NCBI GenBank assembly: GCA_024689505.1
Contig: JAILDJ010000157.1
Location: 1 to 56,840 of the forward strand
DNA: 56,840 nucleotides
Source of the DNA: Clostridiales bacterium
Lineage (GTDB): Bacteria > Bacillota > Clostridia > Lachnospirales > Bianqueaceae
Reading direction: 5' to 3'
Under the pieces are notes generated by a model. The model saw only the letters and a program-made list of their open reading frames with translations. It did not search any database and was not told where the DNA came from. Below, piece after piece: positions 33,913 to 42,307 of this stretch (the stretch's first letter is position 1; every line of letters begins with the position of its first letter). Position numbers and translations under genes: made by a program.

Positions 33913-35148
33913 ATGAGTACAAGTTGGAAGCCGGAACTACTGGTTCCGGCGGGCAGTTATGAAGCATTACAGACGGCGGTCCTCTACGGAGCAGACGCCG
34001 TCTATTTAGGAGGAACCAGTTACGGACTTCGGGCACGCGCGAAGAACTTTGATAAGGAAGAACTTGAAAAAGGTGTCGCTTTTGCCCATGCGCATGGGGT
34101 CAAAGTTTATGTCACAGTCAATATCATTGCTCATAATGATCAATTGATCGGCCTAGAGGACTATCTGCGGTATCTGCAGCAGATTCAGGTTGATGCACTG
34201 ATCATCTCCGATGCGGGCATCCTGGATATTGCGAGAGAAACAGTGCCTGATATGGAACTGCACTTAAGTACGCAGGCCAGCGCGACGAATTATCGCACCA
34301 TGAATTTTTGGCACCGCCAGGGTGTCAAGCGGATCGTGTGTGCACGGGAGATGGATCTGGATGAACTGAAGGAGACCCGGGAGAAGATCGATCCGGATCT
34401 GGATCTGGAAGCTTTCGTACATGGTGCCATGTGTATGTCGATCTCCGGCCGCTGTGTGCTGAGTAATTACATGGCGGGCAGAGATGCCAACCAAGGGGCT
34501 TGTGTCCATCCCTGCCGGTGGAAATATGTATTGATGGAGGAGTCCCGACCGGGAGAATATATGCCTGTCTACGAAGATGAAAACGGGTCTTACATTTTCA
34601 ACTCCAAAGATCTGTGCATGATCGAGTATATCCCGGAGATGGTACAGGCGGGCATCATGAGTTTCAAGATCGAGGGACGCATGAAGACACCTTTGTACGT
34701 GGCCATGGTAGCTAAAGCCTATAGAGAGGCGATCGACGACTGGTATTATGATCCTGAGCGGTATCAAGAAAAGCTCCCATATTACAGGGAGCTGCTGAGG
34801 CTGGTGAGCCACCGGGATTACAGTACGGGTTTTTACCTGGGAAAGCCTGATGCGGAGTCGCAGATCTATGATCAGGCACAGTATATCCAGAATGCCACTT
34901 TCGTTGGCAAGGTCCTTGAGACTGGTACGCCAGCTCTGGTGGAACAGCGCAACAAGTTTTCAGTAGGGGATACACTTTTCCTGCTGATGCCAGAGGGTCC
35001 ATTGAAGCCGGTCAAAGTCGAATCGATCACAAATGAGCAGGGAGAGGCGCAGGAAAGTGCGCCGCATGCCAGACAGAAAGTCCATATTGCTTTGCCGGAG
35101 GCTGCGGCTTCGGGCATGATCTTACTCAAAATAAAGCCGGGTCAATAG
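33913..35148 (+). CDS. U32 family peptidase/tRNA hydroxylation protein (TrhP-like)
   Basis: The 411-residue product has the U32 N-terminal barrel (ELLVPAGSYEALQTAVLYGADAVYLGG cut by family pattern, then STQASATNYRTMNFW), the family signature EAFVHGAMCMSISGRCVLS, and the cysteine cluster completed by NQGACVHPCRW. Members of this type (TrhP, YrrO) make 5-hydroxyuridine at position 34 of some tRNAs; others are called collagenase-like. mltG upstream is the typical Bacillota context. The coding sequence ends inside a bidirectional terminator. The assignment to tRNA modification is by family. Confidence 0.85.
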   Translation: MSTSWKPELLVPAGSYEALQTAVLYGADAVYLGGTSYGLRARAKNFDKEELEKGVAFAHAHGVKVYVTVNIIAHNDQLIGLEDYLRYLQQIQVDALIISDAGILDIARETVPDMELHLSTQASATNYRTMNFWHRQGVKRIVCAREMDLDELKETREKIDPDLDLEAFVHGAMCMSISGRCVLSNYMAGRDANQGACVHPCRWKYVLMEESRPGEYMPVYEDENGSYIFNSKDLCMIEYIPEMVQAGIMSFKIEGRMKTPLYVAMVAKAYREAIDDWYYDPERYQEKLPYYRELLRLVSHRDYSTGFYLGKPDAESQIYDQAQYIQNATFVGKVLETGTPALVEQRNKFSVGDTLFLLMPEGPLKPVKVESITNEQGEAQESAPHARQKVHIALPEAAASGMILLKIKPGQ

Positions 35149-35162
35149 ATCCCGGCTTTTTC
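35133..35162. terminator. Bidirectional terminator shared by two convergent genes
   Basis: AAAGCCGGG and CCCGGCTTT (9 bp, perfect) enclose a 9-nt loop that holds the stop codons of both genes: TAG of the U32 gene and, on the other strand, TGA of the lipoprotein gene. T-runs follow on the plus side. Confidence 0.85.
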
Positions 35163-36041
35163 GCAATTTGCTAAATGCTCATCATAGGTTGCGGCGAAAT
35201 AATAGTTTCCATCCACATCATACACAAAGAAGAAATCATCTGTTTCCGCTGGGTGGAGCACCGCCTGCACCGCTTCGACTGAGGGCATGCAAATGGGTCC
35301 CGGAGGCAGTGCGGAGGCTTCGTACGTATCATATGCAAGAGCATCTTCTTCTGACAGTCCGGCTGTTTCGATCAGGAATTGGGCGTAGCGATACGTTACA
35401 TCCATCTGTAGTGGCGTACCATCCGCCAAGCGATTCTCAATCACGGAAGCGATCTGCGGCATGACTTCTGGATACGCGATCTCGCTTTCACCGCCGCGCA
35501 TGGCCTCGATCTGAACGATAGAAGCCCGCGTCAGCACTTCATGCAGACTCATATCGGTATCAGCTTCCGCCATACATGTATCGAGCACCGCAAGGGACTG
35601 ATCCACCAATTGAGGCAGTTTCAAGATCTCTTCATCCACCGCGTATTGCATGGGAAGCAGATATCCTTCCAGAGGATAAGGGCATCCGGCAGCTTCCTCA
35701 GGAAGCAGATTGGTCATACCCTCCGGGATCACACCGAGGTCATCGATGATGTCCATGTAACGCTTGCCCGCCCAGGTCTCCGTCGTGTCGATCTCAGTGA
35801 GGACAGATTCTTCGATATCTTCAACCGAACTCTCTTCGGTATAAGTCTCAGGGCGTTCTTCTTCAGGAGAGGATTCGATAGAACTTTCTTCCGCAATTGA
35901 AGATGTTTCAGACTGTTCAGGACTCTCGGACTCTGATTCTGCCGCCATGGAAGTTGTTTCAACGGGCGGCTTTTCCTTTTCTTCATGGCCGCAGGCTACG
36001 AGAAAGACCATAAGGATCAATACAATAAACGATCGTTTCAT
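35142..36041 (-). CDS. MltG/YceG-like lipoprotein
   Basis: The 299-residue product has a lipoprotein signal (LMVFLVAC, lipidated Cys17), then a Ser/Glu-rich linker (about 30-90), then a YceG-type domain: LEGYLLPMQY parallels LEGYLFPDTY of MltG, TRASIVQIEAM holds Glu179 at the place of the MltG catalytic Glu, and LPPGPICMPSVEAVQAVLHP matches the C-terminal motif. Compared with MltG, the transmembrane helix and LysM-like domain are absent and the first Glu of the EKE motif is Gln. It would sit outside the cell on the membrane. Activity is plausible, because the key Glu is kept. It could also be a catalytically weak regulator of MltG. Confidence 0.75.
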   Translation of the reverse strand: MKRSFIVLILMVFLVACGHEEKEKPPVETTSMAAESESESPEQSETSSIAEESSIESSPEEERPETYTEESSVEDIEESVLTEIDTTETWAGKRYMDIIDDLGVIPEGMTNLLPEEAAGCPYPLEGYLLPMQYAVDEEILKLPQLVDQSLAVLDTCMAEADTDMSLHEVLTRASIVQIEAMRGGESEIAYPEVMPQIASVIENRLADGTPLQMDVTYRYAQFLIETAGLSEEDALAYDTYEASALPPGPICMPSVEAVQAVLHPAETDDFFFVYDVDGNYYFAATYDEHLANCEKAGIY

Positions 36042-36058
36042 ACATCATGTCTCCAGAT

Positions 36059-36087
36059 TTGATTTTTATCGATGATTTGATTATAAT
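36059..36087 (+). promoter_or_regulatory. Promoter for lysA
   Basis: TTGATT, a 17-nt spacer and TATAAT. The -10 overlaps the minus-strand -10 of the lipoprotein gene (shared ATTATAAT). Confidence 0.7.
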
Positions 36088-36108
36088 ACATGGACAGAGG
36101 TTTGGAAA
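36080..36108 (-). promoter_or_regulatory. Possible promoter for the MltG-like lipoprotein
   Basis: On the minus strand, TTTCCA, a 17-nt spacer and TATAAT. The -10 is good and the -35 is weak (4 of 6). Confidence 0.4.
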
Positions 36109-36160
36109 GAGGGTATAGTTGTTACACCTTAACTCCATCCCAAAGAATCGGAGGTTTTAT

Positions 36161-37432
36161 ATGGAAAAGCGACCTTTTGTTACCAAGGAGCAGCTGGAGA
36201 AGATCACACAGCAGTATCCGACTCCTTTTCACATTTATGATGAAGCAGGGATCCGATCCAATGCGAAACGGCTGAAAGAAGCCTTTGCATGGAATCCTGG
36301 ATTTCGTGAATACTTTGCCGTAAAAGCAACACCGAATCCTTACATCCTTAATATCCTGAAGGACCTGGACTGCGGCACGGACTGTTCTTCCATGACAGAA
36401 CTGATGCTTTCCAAAGCACTGGATTTCCCGGGCGATCACATCATGTTTTCTTCCAACGATACGCCTGAAGGTGAATTCCGCTATGCAGCTGAGATCGGCG
36501 CGATCATCAATCTGGACGATATCACTCATATCGATATGTTAGAGCAGGCCGCCGGAAAGATCCCGGAAACGATTTGCTGCAGATTCAACCCTGGCGGGAA
36601 TTTCACGATCCATAACAACATCATGGACAACCCGGGTGAGGCAAAATATGGCATGACCGAACCACAGATCATGGAGGCATACCGGATCCTGAGGGACAAA
36701 GGTGCGAAGCATTTTGGTATCCATGCGTTCCTGGCCAGCAACACTGTCACCAATGAATATTATCCAACACTCGCGGCCACACTGTTTGATCTGGCTGTGC
36801 GCATCCTGAAAGAGACCGGCATCCGCGTCGAATTCATTAATCTTTCCGGTGGGATCGGCATTCCCTATCGTCCGGAGCAGGAGCCGAACGATATCATGGT
36901 CATCGGTGCCGGTGTACATCAGCAGTATGATGAGATCCTTGTACCTGCAGGCCTGGATGACGTAAGGATCTATACAGAGTTAGGACGATTCATGCTGGCT
37001 CCGTATGGGCATCTGATCACGCGTGTGATCCATGAGAAGCATACGCATAAGGAATATATCGGTGTTGATGCATGCGCCGTCAATCTGATGCGTCCTGCAA
37101 TGTACGGGGCATATCATCATATCACTGTATCCGGCAAGGAGGATGCGCCGTGCGACCATGTGTACGATGTGACCGGATCCTTGTGTGAAAACAATGACAA
37201 GTTCGCCATCGATCGGGCGCTGCCAGAGATCAACATTGGGGATCTGCTTGTCATCCATGATACAGGCGCTCATGGATTTTCCATGGGCTACAACTACAAT
37301 GGAAAGCTTCGTTCCGCGGAACTGCTTCTCAAAGAAGATGGTTCTGTTCAATTGATCCGCAGAGCGGAGACGCCGAAGGATTATTTCGCGACGTTCGATT
37401 TTTCCGACATCCTGAGCAGTCTTGATCTTTGA
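36161..37432 (+). CDS. lysA: Diaminopimelate decarboxylase
   Basis: This PLP enzyme makes L-lysine from meso-diaminopimelate. The 423-residue product has the PLP-lysine in YFAVKATPNPYILN, a glycine-rich phosphate site (NLSGGIGIPY), CSSMTELMLSKAL, and the C-terminal active-site pieces DVTGSLCENNDKFA (the catalytic Cys region) and HDTGAHGFSMGYNYN. The ATG has GGAGG 6 nt upstream. The gene has its own promoter and stands alone. The phosphate-site variation (GGIGIPY for GGLGIPY) is ordinary for clostridial-type LysA; another group IV decarboxylase is the less likely alternative. Confidence 0.85.
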   Translation: MEKRPFVTKEQLEKITQQYPTPFHIYDEAGIRSNAKRLKEAFAWNPGFREYFAVKATPNPYILNILKDLDCGTDCSSMTELMLSKALDFPGDHIMFSSNDTPEGEFRYAAEIGAIINLDDITHIDMLEQAAGKIPETICCRFNPGGNFTIHNNIMDNPGEAKYGMTEPQIMEAYRILRDKGAKHFGIHAFLASNTVTNEYYPTLAATLFDLAVRILKETGIRVEFINLSGGIGIPYRPEQEPNDIMVIGAGVHQQYDEILVPAGLDDVRIYTELGRFMLAPYGHLITRVIHEKHTHKEYIGVDACAVNLMRPAMYGAYHHITVSGKEDAPCDHVYDVTGSLCENNDKFAIDRALPEINIGDLLVIHDTGAHGFSMGYNYNGKLRSAELLLKEDGSVQLIRRAETPKDYFATFDFSDILSSLDL

Positions 37433-37447
37433 TCTGTTCAATACTTA

Positions 37448-37476
37448 TTGAAAATGCACAACTCGTGTGTTATAAT
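37448..37476 (+). promoter_or_regulatory. Strong promoter for pspA
   Basis: TTGAAA, a 17-nt spacer and TATAAT, with an extended -10 (TGT). Confidence 0.8.
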
Positions 37477-37509
37477 AAGAAAAAATATGCTTCAAGGAGG
37501 GTATTTATC

Positions 37510-38184
37510 ATGGGAATTTTAGCTCGGTTCAAAGCAATTATGGAAGCGAATCTTAACGCTCTGTTGGATAAAGCGGAAGATCCGGAAAAAATGGTCGACC
37601 AGATCCTGCGTGATCTGCAGGACGATCTGGGCAAAGTCAAGGCTGAGACCGCTGGTATCATGGCCGAAGAGGCGCGTGCACAGCGTGTTTATGACGAGGC
37701 TGTCGATGAAGTCGCAAAGCTCCAGTCCTATGCTGAAAAGGCTGTCCTGGCCGGCAACGATGACGATGCCAGAGCTTTCCTGCAGCAGAAACAGCGCAAG
37801 GTAGAGCAGGTCGAGTCCCTGAAGGCCGCATACGATGCAGCGCACGAGAACTCCAACAAGATGAAAGCCATGCACGATCATCTTACCCAGGAGATCCAGG
37901 ATATGTATGCTCGCCGTGATGCCATCAAGGCGAAGCTGGCTGTTGCCAAGACCCAGGAAAAGATCAACGAGATCAGTTCCAGTGTCGACAAGACCAAGGC
38001 TGGCATGAGCGAGTTCGAGCGTATGGAAGCGAAAGTCGACAATATGCTGGATACCGCCAATGCTATGGCAGAACTCAATGCTGCAGAAGGTTCCGTCAAC
38101 GATCTGATGAAGAAGTACGACGAAGCTCCGTCTGTCGAGGTCGAGGACGAGCTGGCTGCGTTGAAAGCACGTATGGGCAAGTAA
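37510..38184 (+). CDS. pspA: PspA/IM30 family membrane-stress protein
   Basis: The 224-residue product is almost entirely helical coiled coil, beginning MGILARFKAIMEANLNALLDKAEDP, the amphipathic helix and first repeat of PspA/IM30/Vipp1. Such proteins are ESCRT-III-like and polymerise on damaged membranes to seal them and hold the proton-motive force. AAGGAGGG precedes the ATG. The next gene starts one base after its stop and encodes a YdjI-like partner, as in the Bacillus pspA-ydjGHI operon, although here only two genes are present. Confidence 0.92.
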   Translation: MGILARFKAIMEANLNALLDKAEDPEKMVDQILRDLQDDLGKVKAETAGIMAEEARAQRVYDEAVDEVAKLQSYAEKAVLAGNDDDARAFLQQKQRKVEQVESLKAAYDAAHENSNKMKAMHDHLTQEIQDMYARRDAIKAKLAVAKTQEKINEISSSVDKTKAGMSEFERMEAKVDNMLDTANAMAELNAAEGSVNDLMKKYDEAPSVEVEDELAALKARMGK

Positions 38185-38185
38185 G

Positions 38186-39157
38186 ATGGGCATTTTCTCA
38201 GGGCAGCTTGCCAACATCGTCGAGTGGTCGGAGTTTCGCGACGATGTGATCTTCTGGAAATGGCACAATGCGGAATTGAAACGGGACAGCCGTCTCATCA
38301 TCCGGCCGGGCCAGGATGCGGTCTTCATGTACAATGGCCGTATCGAAGGCGTCTTCCGTGATGAAGGCAATTTCGAGATCAATTCCGATATCATTCCGTT
38401 TCTGAGCACGCTGAAAGGTTATAAATTCGGCTTCAAATCAGGTTTGAGAGCGGAAGTGCTGTATGTCAACACCAGAGAGTTTACGATCAAATGGGGCACC
38501 AATGGCCCGATCAATATTCCTTCCCAGAACCTGCCGGGCGGTCTGCCGATCCGCTGCTATGGTACCTGTGTCGTCAAGGTCAGTGATTATGTTTCCTTGA
38601 TCGATCAGGTCGCCGGCGTTCGTGATATCTACCGTGTCGCGGATCTGGAACAGCGTATCACAAGCATGCTGAATCAGTATCTGATCAGTGCCATCGTCCG
38701 TGAAGGCAAGGATATGTTCAATCTGCAGGCCAACAGCCAGGCGATCTGTGAGGCTGTGCGTACAGATCTGGATATGGAGATGCACAAGATCGGTATGAGT
38801 GTGACCGGTTTCTACATCCAGAACTTCAGTTATCCGAAGGAGATCCAGGATCGTATCGATGACGTTGCATCCACCGCTATGGTCGGTGATATGCAGCAGT
38901 ATCAGCATGTCCATATGATCGATTCCATGACGAACGGGGAAGGCGGCAATACCAGCGCCGGTGCGTTCGCTTCGGATATGGTCGGTATGATGGCTGGCAT
39001 GCAAATGGCCGGACAGATGATGAATCAGGCCGGTCAGATGTTCAATCCGCAAGAAGCTGGCAAAGAGGATGTGGAGGGCGGTTTCTGCCCGAACTGTGGC
39101 GCAAAAGTCGCAAAAGACGCAGCGTTCTGCTCGAAATGCGGAACTAAGCTCTCATAA
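38186..39157 (+). CDS. SPFH-domain protein with C-terminal zinc ribbon (YdjI-like)
   Basis: The 323-residue product has an SPFH-like (virion core) domain in residues 1 to ~230: IIRPGQDAVFMYNGRIEGVF, then YVNTREFTIKWGT and IRCYGTCVVKVSDYVSLI. A Met/Gly/Gln-rich low-complexity stretch follows (MAGMQMAGQMMNQAGQMF), and a C-terminal zinc ribbon, CPNCGAKVAKDAAFCSKCG. In Bacillus, YdjI is needed to keep PspA at the membrane. Co-transcription with pspA points to the same role. A terminator follows. Confidence 0.85.
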   Translation: MGIFSGQLANIVEWSEFRDDVIFWKWHNAELKRDSRLIIRPGQDAVFMYNGRIEGVFRDEGNFEINSDIIPFLSTLKGYKFGFKSGLRAEVLYVNTREFTIKWGTNGPINIPSQNLPGGLPIRCYGTCVVKVSDYVSLIDQVAGVRDIYRVADLEQRITSMLNQYLISAIVREGKDMFNLQANSQAICEAVRTDLDMEMHKIGMSVTGFYIQNFSYPKEIQDRIDDVASTAMVGDMQQYQHVHMIDSMTNGEGGNTSAGAFASDMVGMMAGMQMAGQMMNQAGQMFNPQEAGKEDVEGGFCPNCGAKVAKDAAFCSKCGTKLS

Positions 39158-39162
39158 AAAAC

Positions 39163-39194
39163 AAGGCCTGGATGCGAATATGTCCGGGCCTTTT
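39163..39194 (+). terminator. Intrinsic terminator of the pspA operon
   Basis: AAGGCCTGGA / TCCGGGCCTT (10 bp, one T-G pair), a 10-nt loop and a TTTT end. Confidence 0.85.
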
Positions 39195-39207
39195 CGCATT
39201 ATGTCAT

Positions 39208-39256
39208 AAAAAAGCTTTGATCCATTCACAAACGCGAGAAGATGGATCAAAGCTTT
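39208..39256 (-). terminator. Terminator of the metF-metH operon
   Basis: A perfect 15-bp stem (AAAGCTTTGATCCAT / ATGGATCAAAGCTTT) with a 16-nt loop; on the minus strand it runs into six T residues. Confidence 0.85.
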
Positions 39257-39259
39257 CTT

Positions 39260-41653
39260 TTAGTTTCCGAATACTTTTTCTGCATATCTTACACTGGCCA
39301 TAGCGTCTTTTCCGTAGAAATCCGCGTGGATCTCATCTGCGTAATCCTGCGTCAGGACAGCACCGCCGACCATGATTTTACAATAGGGAGCCCTTTCATG
39401 CAGCAGTCGTATTGTTTCCTCCATATGAGGTACGGTCGTGGTCATCAGAGCACTGAGACCGCAGAGACGTGCCTGATGGGCTTCTACGGCCTCAAGAATG
39501 GCTTCAGGGGGCACGTCACGGCCCAGATCGATCACATTGTACCCGTAGTTCTCCAGCAGCGTACGCACAATGTTTTTACCGATGTCATGTATATCGTCCT
39601 TGACAGTAGCGATAACGATGGTGCCTTTGGATTCCTGAGGGCCGCCTTGAGAGCGGACATAGTTCCGGATCACATCGAAGGCTGTCTTTGCTGCATCCGC
39701 GCTCATCAAAAGCTGTGGCAGGAACAATGTTTTCTTCTCGAAAGCATCGCCGACCGCATTCAAAGCTGGGATCAGATCGTTATCGATGATCGTCAAAGGT
39801 TCCAACTGTGTCAGAGCCCGTTTTGCGGCCTCTGCAGCAGCTTCTTTTAAACCATTACGGATCGCTTCCGAAAGGGTGATCTCATTTGATGTGATCTTAA
39901 GTTTAGAGGCAGGAGCAGCATCAGCATATTGCCTGATGTAATCCATGCTGTTATCGTCGAGACCGGCAAGGGCGCGGAACGCGTAGTACGACGTCATCAT
40001 GGATTCTGAAGACGGATTGATGATCGCCGCGGACAGACCGTTCTGAAGCGCCATCGTCAGGAAGTGACTGTTGATGTTTTCTCTTGCAGGAAGACCGAAA
40101 GAGATATTGGACACACCAAGGATCGAATGCATCCCCAGTTCTTCCGTGGTGCGCCGTACCGTTTCCAAAGTAGTCAAAGCGGACTGACTGTTCGCTGAGA
40201 TCGTCATTGCCAGGCCGTCCACGATCAGATCCTTAGGCTGGATGCCATAAGAGACGGCCGTATCACGTACTTTGCGGGCGATCGCGATCCTTTCTTCTGC
40301 GGTCTGCGGGATCCCGGCATCGTCGAGACATAGACAGACGACCACACCGCCGTATTTGTGTACCAGCGGGAAGATCTTTTCCATGGTTTCAGTTTTTCCA
40401 CTGACGGAATTGATCATAGGCTTTCCGTTGTAGTAGCGCAGGGCTTGTTCCATGGCTTCCGGATTCGAAGTATCAAGCTGCAGCGGCAGATCACTGACAG
40501 ACTGTACTTCCCGCATCACGGTCGTGAGCATCTGGACTTCATCGAGCCCAGGCAGCCCCACGTTGATATCCAGTATATGTGCACCGGCCTGCTGCTGACG
40601 TACAGCCTCGTTCAGGATATAGCCAAGATCATTTTCTTTCAAAGCTGCTTTCAGTTTTTTCTTCCCCGTTGGGTTGATCCGTTCTCCGATGATCACCGGA
40701 TCCTTGCTGATCACAACGCTCCTGGCATAGGAGGAGACCAGTGTATCATCTTTGGGAGCGATCTCCAAAGGTGTGGACAGAGCCCGACAGCGCTTTGTCA
40801 AAGAAGCGATATACTCGGGTGTGGTACCGCAGCAGCCTCCGGCGATCCGTACGCCCTTGCGGACCATCTGTTCCATCTCCCGTGTATAGGTGTCGATATC
40901 GATATCGTAGATCGTAACACCATTTTCCGTACGGGGCAGACCGGCATTGGGATTCATGATGACGGGGAGAGAAGCGTAAGAAAGAAACGTATCCAGCAGG
41001 GGCTGCATCTGCACCGGACCGAGCCCGCAGTTCATGCCGATGGCATCTACATGCAGGCCTTCCAGCATGGCGATGACACCTTTGATATCGCAGCCCGTCA
41101 ACAATTGACCATTCTCATCGAAAGTCACAGTCACGAATACGGGAAGATCCGAATTCTCTTTTGCCGCAAGAACCGCGGCCTTGATCTCGTAGGTATCGTT
41201 CATGGTCTCGATTAAGACCAGATCAGCACCAGCTTTTACACCGGCGCGAACGTTGCGGGCGAAGATATCATAAGCATGATCAAAGGAAAGATCCCCTAAA
41301 GGCTGGAGCAATTTGCCCGTCGGACCGATATCCAGCGCGACGAAACGGTCCCGCTTAGAAGGCACACGCTGCATGGCTTCCCGTGCGTTATGAATGGCAG
41401 CTGTGATGATAGATTCAACGGAATAAACACCGGCATCCGGGAATTTCAGCACATTGGTATTGAATGTGTTGGAGGTCAGGATGTCCGATCCGGCGGCCAG
41501 GTATTCTGACTGGATCTCGATGATGTCTTCCGGACGATCGATGTTCCAGGTATCGCCGTTCTTTCCTGGATCCAGACCGCGGGACTGCAGCAGAGATCCC
41601 ATACCGCCATCAGCAAATAAGAGGCGTTCTTTCATGGTTTCCAATATGGACAT
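39260..41653 (-). CDS. metH: B12-dependent methionine synthase without the activation domain
   Basis: The 797-residue product is three-module: a homocysteine-binding domain with zinc cysteines (GMNCGLG and GGCCGTTPEYI, to about 290), a pterin-binding domain from IIGERINPTGKKKLKAAL (about 310-570), and the cobalamin cap and binding domain with DDIHDIGKNIVRTLLENYG, where His ligates cobalt. The AdoMet-binding reactivation domain of long MetH is missing and is supplied by the gene 6 nt upstream. AAGGAG in the last codons of that gene is its ribosome binding site. It methylates homocysteine, including that released by LuxS (56 kb). Confidence 0.9.
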   Translation of the reverse strand: MSILETMKERLLFADGGMGSLLQSRGLDPGKNGDTWNIDRPEDIIEIQSEYLAAGSDILTSNTFNTNVLKFPDAGVYSVESIITAAIHNAREAMQRVPSKRDRFVALDIGPTGKLLQPLGDLSFDHAYDIFARNVRAGVKAGADLVLIETMNDTYEIKAAVLAAKENSDLPVFVTVTFDENGQLLTGCDIKGVIAMLEGLHVDAIGMNCGLGPVQMQPLLDTFLSYASLPVIMNPNAGLPRTENGVTIYDIDIDTYTREMEQMVRKGVRIAGGCCGTTPEYIASLTKRCRALSTPLEIAPKDDTLVSSYARSVVISKDPVIIGERINPTGKKKLKAALKENDLGYILNEAVRQQQAGAHILDINVGLPGLDEVQMLTTVMREVQSVSDLPLQLDTSNPEAMEQALRYYNGKPMINSVSGKTETMEKIFPLVHKYGGVVVCLCLDDAGIPQTAEERIAIARKVRDTAVSYGIQPKDLIVDGLAMTISANSQSALTTLETVRRTTEELGMHSILGVSNISFGLPARENINSHFLTMALQNGLSAAIINPSSESMMTSYYAFRALAGLDDNSMDYIRQYADAAPASKLKITSNEITLSEAIRNGLKEAAAEAAKRALTQLEPLTIIDNDLIPALNAVGDAFEKKTLFLPQLLMSADAAKTAFDVIRNYVRSQGGPQESKGTIVIATVKDDIHDIGKNIVRTLLENYGYNVIDLGRDVPPEAILEAVEAHQARLCGLSALMTTTVPHMEETIRLLHERAPYCKIMVGGAVLTQDYADEIHADFYGKDAMASVRYAEKVFGN

Positions 41654-41659
41654 GGAATC

Positions 41660-42307
41660 TCACTCCTTTCGATACAGGCAGTTTTCTTTTCCACAAAGCT
41701 GGCAGGATAGAGTATCACAATGATAGGGGCGTTCTGCAAGACCAATGAACGCGGTAATGGATTTGGAAGGGATCATCAAGAGGCCATCCGTCAACGTCAC
41801 ACCTAGATGTTTGGGCATCTGCAGGACAGCGAGCATATCCGATTGTACCTCCAGTGACAGATCCCCATAACCGGGCGAAAAGCGAGGCCGCATGTACAGC
41901 CCTTGCTTACGATATATTTGCTCCAATTTCCCCTGTTCCGCATCCAGATAGGCTTCGATCATGGCTGCTGCGACCGCCTGCGCGATCGAGGCTTTCAGCA
42001 TGTCGGTTGCCTCATACCGGCGGATCAATTGGTCTGGAGCTGCGCCTAACGTAGCACCGATCAATATGACATGGGTACATCCGTCCAGGTTTTTCTTAAG
42101 ATCTAAAGATCTGATCGTGATGGGACCCGAATGAAGCCGGCCTTCCGCATCTATAGAGAAGGGCTCCATGCGATAGAGACAGCCTGGCCGGACCGATCGC
42201 TGCAATTCTTGCTGTACCTGATCTATGATCCGCTGCACCTGCGGATCCGGCGCGATACCGTGGTAACCCAGATATCGGGCGATCTCACGGTTGGATACTT
42301 CGATCAT
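41660..42307 (-). CDS. Separate methionine synthase activation-domain protein
   Basis: The 215-residue product resembles the C-terminal AdoMet-binding activation domain of MetH, with RFSPGYGDLSLEVQ in the place of the family's RxxPGYG motif and a downstream GVTLTDGLLMIPSKS region. It would reductively methylate inactive cob(II)alamin. The last 20 residues hold a four-cysteine cluster (CDTLSCQLCGKENC) that may bind zinc or iron-sulfur. The start overlaps the metF stop (ATGA). It sits between metF and metH, so the split synthase is made from one operon. Confidence 0.8.
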   Translation of the reverse strand: MIEVSNREIARYLGYHGIAPDPQVQRIIDQVQQELQRSVRPGCLYRMEPFSIDAEGRLHSGPITIRSLDLKKNLDGCTHVILIGATLGAAPDQLIRRYEATDMLKASIAQAVAAAMIEAYLDAEQGKLEQIYRKQGLYMRPRFSPGYGDLSLEVQSDMLAVLQMPKHLGVTLTDGLLMIPSKSITAFIGLAERPYHCDTLSCQLCGKENCLYRKE

